The notes under the pieces are model-generated. The model saw only the letters and a program-made list of their open reading frames with translations. It was not told the origin of the DNA and ran no database searches. A stretch of DNA of 64,000 nucleotides from Acinetobacter sp. ANC 3929 (GTDB lineage: Bacteria; Pseudomonadota; Gammaproteobacteria; Pseudomonadales; Moraxellaceae), in NCBI RefSeq assembly GCF_000369405.1, contig NZ_KB850000.1, positions 744,001 to 808,000 of the forward strand, given 5' to 3'. Both the position numbers and the translations under genes were made by a program. Shown in pieces: positions 58,733-64,000 of this stretch. Within the stretch, counting starts at the first letter, position 1; every line of letters begins with the position of its first letter.

Positions 58733-60616
58733 TTAATTCGCTGTGTTTGCCGCTTGACTGTTACGATGCTGGATATAGGCTCTCCATCCACCAAAATGGC
58801 TAATATTCTCTGCATCATCTAAACCATAGGGTTCACAAATAAAACCTTTGACCCAACGACCATCTTCAAGTTCGACATTGCCCATGCCTAGTGGTGTTGG
58901 AATTTCTGCGACAAACTCTCCGAATCGCGCTGTTGGCACATCCCAAAGCTCAACAATGATGCTTTGACCGTCTTGTTGGCGGGCTAAGCCTGGCTTAGGC
59001 GGCACAGTGCCGTTTAGGGCATAAAGTGAGTAATCTTTAGAGGTTTTAGTCGTTTCAACATGTACCGCCCCCCGTGTCGTGAGCTGAAAATTGAGCGGCA
59101 TACCTGTCAAATGTGCACCCACCACAGCCACACGGATATGATGAGGAGACACCAAAGTTGGTGCGTTTGAAGTTAAGGTCTTGTCTAAAGCACCCAATTT
59201 AAGTGCCAAATAGTTTTGCCAAGCCTTACCAAAATGGGCTAAAGCGGCATCATGCCACGCGGGTGCAATTAAGCTGATACCGAAAGGTAAATTATCTGCT
59301 CTAAAGCCTGCTGGTAATGCCAGTGCGCTTAAATCGGCAAGATTGGTAAAGTTGGTATAAATGCCAAAGCGAGCGTTATATTCAATCGGATATTGTTGAA
59401 TCTGCTCAATGGTATAAATCGTTGGTGCAGTTGGAACAATCAATGCATCAAATTCAGCCAGACTTTCTTGGATTTTCCGAGCCAAATCCAGTCTCAAATA
59501 TTCGGCATTGTAGGCATCTACCGCAGAATATTTTTCGCCTTGCTGTACGATCTGTAAAACGGTTGGATCAAAATCCTCGGCATTGCTTTTCAGTAAATCA
59601 GCCACTGCTGCTGTACGCTCCGCAACCCAAGGTCCTTGATATAACTGTGCTGCAAGTTGCTCAAAGGCCGAAAAATCAATTGCTGTAATTTCTGCATTTA
59701 GACTTTCAAGTAATTGAATAGTTTGTTGGAAGGCTTTCTCAGCTTGTACATCGCCAAAGAAATTTAATTGTTTCGGAATGGCAAATTTTAATTTACTCGA
59801 GAATCGCGCAGGTACATTTTGGGGATGCTGGCGTGAATAACCATCCAGTGCATCAAATGCTTCAATTTGATTGGCGACCAACTCTGCATCGGCAACAGTC
59901 AGTGCAAAGATAGAAATACAATCAATGCTTTTAACTGCGGGTAATAACCCTCGATTTGAAAAGCGGCCTTTGGTAGGTTTTAAACCCACAATATTATTGA
60001 ATGCGGCTGGCACACGCCCTGATCCAGCGGTATCTGTACCTAGAGAGAATGGAACCAAGCCTCTTGCGACAACACTAGCAGAACCGGAACTTGAACCACC
60101 ACTGACATATTCAGGTTTAAAGCTATTGGGTACTGCACCAAAGGGTGAACGTGTCCCGACCAAGCCTGTTGCAAATTGGTCAAGGTTAGTTTTGCCAATC
60201 ACAATTGCACCTGCTTGTTTAAGCAAACGTACTGTTTCGGCATCTTGTTCTGCAATCGTTGTTAAAGCCTTGCAGCCAGCAGAAGTGACAAAGCCAGCAA
60301 CATCAATATTGTCTTTAACAGCAAACGGAACACCATAAAGCGGAAATTGCTTTTGCAGATTGTCGCTATCTTGGGTTAATTGCTTTAATGCTTGAATTTG
60401 CTGTTCCAGTAAGTCGATGCTGGCAAGAGATATCCAGGCAACATCCTTCGGATCAAGTGCAATAATTAATTCTTTTAAAATATCGAGTTGAATGTTTTGC
60501 TTTAAATACGCCGTTTGCCATTCAGAAATTGTCCAGCCTAAAGTTTTTAGTTCGCTCACTTTATGAATCCCATCTTGTATACAAGTTTGAATAGGTAAAT
60601 GCAGAAAGTGTGCCAA
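58733..60616 (-). CDS. atzF: Allophanate hydrolase
   Basis: A 627-residue two-domain enzyme. The amidase-signature part has the catalytic Lys in FAVKDNIDVAGF, the Gly/Ser motif SGGSSSGSASVVARGLVPFS and GTDTAGSGRVPAAFNNIVGLKPTKG. The C-terminal about 160 residues are the allophanate-hydrolase-specific domain (VAVVGAHLTGMPLNFQLTTR). It splits allophanate to ammonia and carbon dioxide. It is the first gene of the operon, 15 nt upstream of urea carboxylase. The symbol follows the usual name of the family. Confidence 0.88.
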   Translation of the reverse strand: MAHFLHLPIQTCIQDGIHKVSELKTLGWTISEWQTAYLKQNIQLDILKELIIALDPKDVAWISLASIDLLEQQIQALKQLTQDSDNLQKQFPLYGVPFAVKDNIDVAGFVTSAGCKALTTIAEQDAETVRLLKQAGAIVIGKTNLDQFATGLVGTRSPFGAVPNSFKPEYVSGGSSSGSASVVARGLVPFSLGTDTAGSGRVPAAFNNIVGLKPTKGRFSNRGLLPAVKSIDCISIFALTVADAELVANQIEAFDALDGYSRQHPQNVPARFSSKLKFAIPKQLNFFGDVQAEKAFQQTIQLLESLNAEITAIDFSAFEQLAAQLYQGPWVAERTAAVADLLKSNAEDFDPTVLQIVQQGEKYSAVDAYNAEYLRLDLARKIQESLAEFDALIVPTAPTIYTIEQIQQYPIEYNARFGIYTNFTNLADLSALALPAGFRADNLPFGISLIAPAWHDAALAHFGKAWQNYLALKLGALDKTLTSNAPTLVSPHHIRVAVVGAHLTGMPLNFQLTTRGAVHVETTKTSKDYSLYALNGTVPPKPGLARQQDGQSIIVELWDVPTARFGEFVAEIPTPLGMGNVELEDGRWVKGFICEPYGLDDAENISHFGGWRAYIQHRNSQAANTAN

Positions 60617-60808
60617 TAATATTTTAATTAAATAAATTAATAACTTAGTCTATTTAACGAAATATAGTCTCAGGAGAATGGTTTAGTTGTGGTGCTAAAA
60701 AATTTTGTACGAATGGATATGCGCTATAAATCAGCAGATTTTTAATGAGGAAAAAAAGATGAGTGCAAATGTGGGGCAGTTCTTGGTAAATTGTTTCTTG
60801 TTATAAAA

Positions 60809-61165
60809 TTATTTATTTACTTTCATGTGGTTAGCTATACCTTCAAATTCGGCAGCAACTGACTGAATCGCCTGTTGTTCCATAGTTCTAAATTTTCTTA
60901 AGATGACTTGCCCCAATTCTGTCACGATTGCACCACCACCATGCGTTCCTCCAGTTTGGGTTTCAACAAGTTGAGAATGAAAGCATTGATTCATGGTATC
61001 GACCAGCTGCCAAGCACGTCGATAACTCATATCCATGGATTTGGCTGCTTGAGAAATTGAGCCTGTACGTTGAATGGCCTCGAGTAATTCTGCTTTGCCT
61101 GGGCCAAAGGCAATCTGTTCATCAGACAAGATACGAAGTTGTAATTTTAAACGCGGCTTTGACAT
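60809..61165 (-). CDS. ModE N-terminal-like winged-helix regulator
   Basis: A 118-residue DNA-binding protein of the ModE N-domain type. It shows FGPGKAELLEAIQRTGSISQAAKSMDMSYRRAWQLVDTMN and GGTHGGGAIVTELGQVIL. There are no molybdate-binding (TOBE) domains and no molybdenum genes nearby. Such short LysR-like winged-helix proteins often regulate molybdoenzymes or formate metabolism; a link to the formaldehyde genes upstream is possible but unproven. Confidence 0.82.
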   Translation of the reverse strand: MSKPRLKLQLRILSDEQIAFGPGKAELLEAIQRTGSISQAAKSMDMSYRRAWQLVDTMNQCFHSQLVETQTGGTHGGGAIVTELGQVILRKFRTMEQQAIQSVAAEFEGIANHMKVNK

Positions 61166-61177
61166 TTCGGATTACCA

Positions 61178-61208
61178 AGATTTGATGATGTATCACACCA
61201 TCAAATCT
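61178..61208 (-). terminator. Hairpin between adhC and the ModE-like gene
   Basis: A 10-bp stem AGATTTGATG (61178-61187) with CATCAAATCT (61199-61208). No long T run follows, so it may be a weak terminator for adhC or an operator of the downstream gene. Confidence 0.5.
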
Positions 61209-61220
61209 TATCATTGAAAT

Positions 61221-62626
<1,406 letters not shown>

Positions 62627-62651
62627 AATGTCGACCACATTAAATCTAAAA

Positions 62652-62685
62652 ATATACTATACACCAGTATATTAATTTAGCTCAA
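62652..62685 (-). promoter_or_regulatory. Promoter and operator of the frmR-adhC operon
   Basis: On the minus strand: TTGAGC (62685-62680), an 18-bp spacer, TATAGT (62661-62656). The dyad ATATACT-N7-AGTATAT (62652-62672) covers the -10, as expected for an FrmR-type operator. Confidence 0.65.
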
Positions 62686-62875
62686 TCTTTATTGATCCTC
62701 ACATGATAATGTTACATTCACTCAGACTTACTTATATGGAAAAAAGGATAATAAGCGTTGTAACTATTTGATTATATTTACAATTACATTTAACCCTTGG
62801 AAAGAAAAATCATTTGGATATATAAGAAAATCAATCACCTATAAATTACTGTTGGATTCACGCTTGACCAATAAA

Positions 62876-64000
62876 ATGATAAATAATTCATACCATTTCA
62901 AGATAATGACCGTTGTTATTATATTAGGAATAAGTGGCTGCGCTTTGCCGCCCAATCAAAATCATGATCGGAGTAATTCCTTGCAAACTAAAACAAAGTG
63001 GATGAATGATCCACAAGCCGATCTCAATATTGAAAATGGTCTAACTGCCTTCTTAGCTTTAGACGATGCCTTTTTAAGTATTGCATCGCGCACTCATTTA
63101 ATTCGAAATGCCAAACATCAGCTTGATTTGCAATATTATATTTGGAATGACGATGCGATTGGCAACATGATGCTGAACGAGTTGTTAAAAGCCGCTGATC
63201 GTGGCGTGAAAATCCGTTTATTGATTGACGATCAAAATGGCGTACAACTTGATAAAACCTTAAAAGCCCTCTCTCAGCATCCCAATTTTGAAATTCGTAT
63301 TTTTAATCCCTATAAATTTCGGCATTTGAGGGTGATTGACTATGTGTTTAGATTAAAACAGATTAATCATCGCATGCATAATAAACTGACCATCGCAGAT
63401 GCATCAATTGCCGTCACGGGTGGCAGAAACATCAGCAGTGAATATTTTGAAGCAAGTGATCAATTCCAGTTTAGCGATATGGATATTGTATTTTATGGCA
63501 AAGCGGTGGATCACGCGGAACAAGTCTTTAATGAATTTTGGAATAGCGATCTGAGTTACTCAACTGAGCAATTGATTGGAACGGGTCAACCTCAACAACT
63601 TGAAAGCTTAAGACAGACTTTTAAAGCCATAGACAAAATTGATACGCCAACAGAAGAAAAACTTGAAACAGCACAGGATTATTTAAAATTACGCTTACAG
63701 AACTACCCGATCCAATGGGCAAAAGCACATTTTGTCGCTGATCCACCAACTAAAGTATTGGGACAAGCCAAACAAGAAGATCTTTTATTCTGGCAAGTGA
63801 TGCGGCTCAAGGGTAAACCAGAGAAACATATGGAACTGGTTTCTGCTTATTTTGTGCCAACGCAACAAGGGACGGACTATCTCAGTAAATTATCTAAAGA
63901 TGGTGTCAAAGTTCGGGTTCTAACCAATAGCCTAGTTGCCAATGATGTCGCTGTGGTTCATTCATTTTATAGTCTATACCGTAAACCACTCTTGCAAAAT
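62876..64000 (+). CDS. Phospholipase D-family lipoprotein, partial (cut by window end)
   Basis: 375 residues are visible. The lipoprotein signal has a lipobox LGISGC (Cys about 21). The first PLD motif is HNKLTIADASIAVTGGRNIS (HxKx4D). Segments ahead of it (LDLQYYIWNDDAIGNMMLNE, LIDDQNGVQLDKTLKAL) are typical of cardiolipin synthase-type PLD proteins. The second HKD motif lies beyond 64000. It may act on phospholipids at the cell envelope. The start is chosen at ATG 62876; an in-frame TTG 8 codons earlier is possible. Confidence 0.82.
   Translation, partial: MINNSYHFKIMTVVIILGISGCALPPNQNHDRSNSLQTKTKWMNDPQADLNIENGLTAFLALDDAFLSIASRTHLIRNAKHQLDLQYYIWNDDAIGNMMLNELLKAADRGVKIRLLIDDQNGVQLDKTLKALSQHPNFEIRIFNPYKFRHLRVIDYVFRLKQINHRMHNKLTIADASIAVTGGRNISSEYFEASDQFQFSDMDIVFYGKAVDHAEQVFNEFWNSDLSYSTEQLIGTGQPQQLESLRQTFKAIDKIDTPTEEKLETAQDYLKLRLQNYPIQWAKAHFVADPPTKVLGQAKQEDLLFWQVMRLKGKPEKHMELVSAYFVPTQQGTDYLSKLSKDGVKVRVLTNSLVANDVAVVHSFYSLYRKPLLQN

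Overview
The window looks like chromosomal DNA of a gammaproteobacterium of the genus Acinetobacter. It is AT-rich and tightly packed, and its gene types and arrangements (OsmC-YcaO fusion, GH3/EmrAB/TolC operon, urea carboxylase with allophanate hydrolase, DUF1295/CFA/DUF1365 lipid cluster) fit that genus. This is judged from the sequence alone; species is not resolved. I see no rRNA, tRNA, CRISPR array, insertion sequence or prophage. The window cuts a gene at each end: a short C-terminal tail at 2-46 and a phospholipase D-family lipoprotein that runs off at 64000.

Layout. (1) 0.1-8 kb: a MerR-family regulator surrounded by two DJ-1/PfpI proteins, an acetoacetate decarboxylase-family protein, an Old Yellow Enzyme-type reductase, an alpha/beta hydrolase, a decayed second decarboxylase copy and a saccharopine dehydrogenase-like reductase. 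Six promoters there share the same 19-bp-spacer operator, so this reads as one local electrophile/aldehyde-type stress regulon. (2) 9.9-19.3 kb: a lipid-modification cluster (desaturase, FAD oxidoreductase, DUF1365, two cyclopropane-synthase-type methyltransferases, DUF1295, chalcone-isomerase-like and NTF2-like proteins) with a two-component system. The two outward promoters share an 11-bp-period direct repeat. (3) 19.4-25.4 kb: a bufferin-type copper metallophore operon (BufA, BufB, BufC, ECF sigma, zinc-finger anti-sigma), divergent DoxX, a CusRS-like two-component system and an unlisted 49-residue secreted protein. ECF-type and CusR-type sites link these genes. (4) 25.5-31.4 kb: amidase, LuxR and AraC regulators, a Baeyer-Villiger-type monooxygenase and an SDR. 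(5) 31.6-36 kb: a CueR copper regulon (CopA, CueR, CopZ-like chaperone, ferredoxin, DUF305) with three CueR-type promoters. (6) 36-39.7 kb: OsmC-YcaO protein, a LysR remnant and an ArsR/SRPBCC pair with two matched operators. (7) 39.7-47.4 kb: an EmrAB-TolC export operon carrying a GH3 acyl-amido synthetase and two acyltransferase-like proteins, a candidate small-molecule conjugation-and-export system. (8) 48-54.4 kb: symporter, ketopantoate reductase family, a decayed orphan response regulator, HchA, AraC with quinone oxidoreductase. (9) 54.4-62.7 kb: urea carboxylase/allophanate hydrolase with GntR, a ModE-like regulator and the FrmR/AdhC formaldehyde module.

The main themes are copper handling (two systems with four regulator types) and reactive carbonyl/electrophile defence (DJ-1 proteins, OYE, FrmR/AdhC, quinone oxidoreductase). 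The least described parts are the MerR regulon at the left end, the GH3 export operon, the lipid cluster with its shared promoter repeat, and the small protein behind a CusR box.
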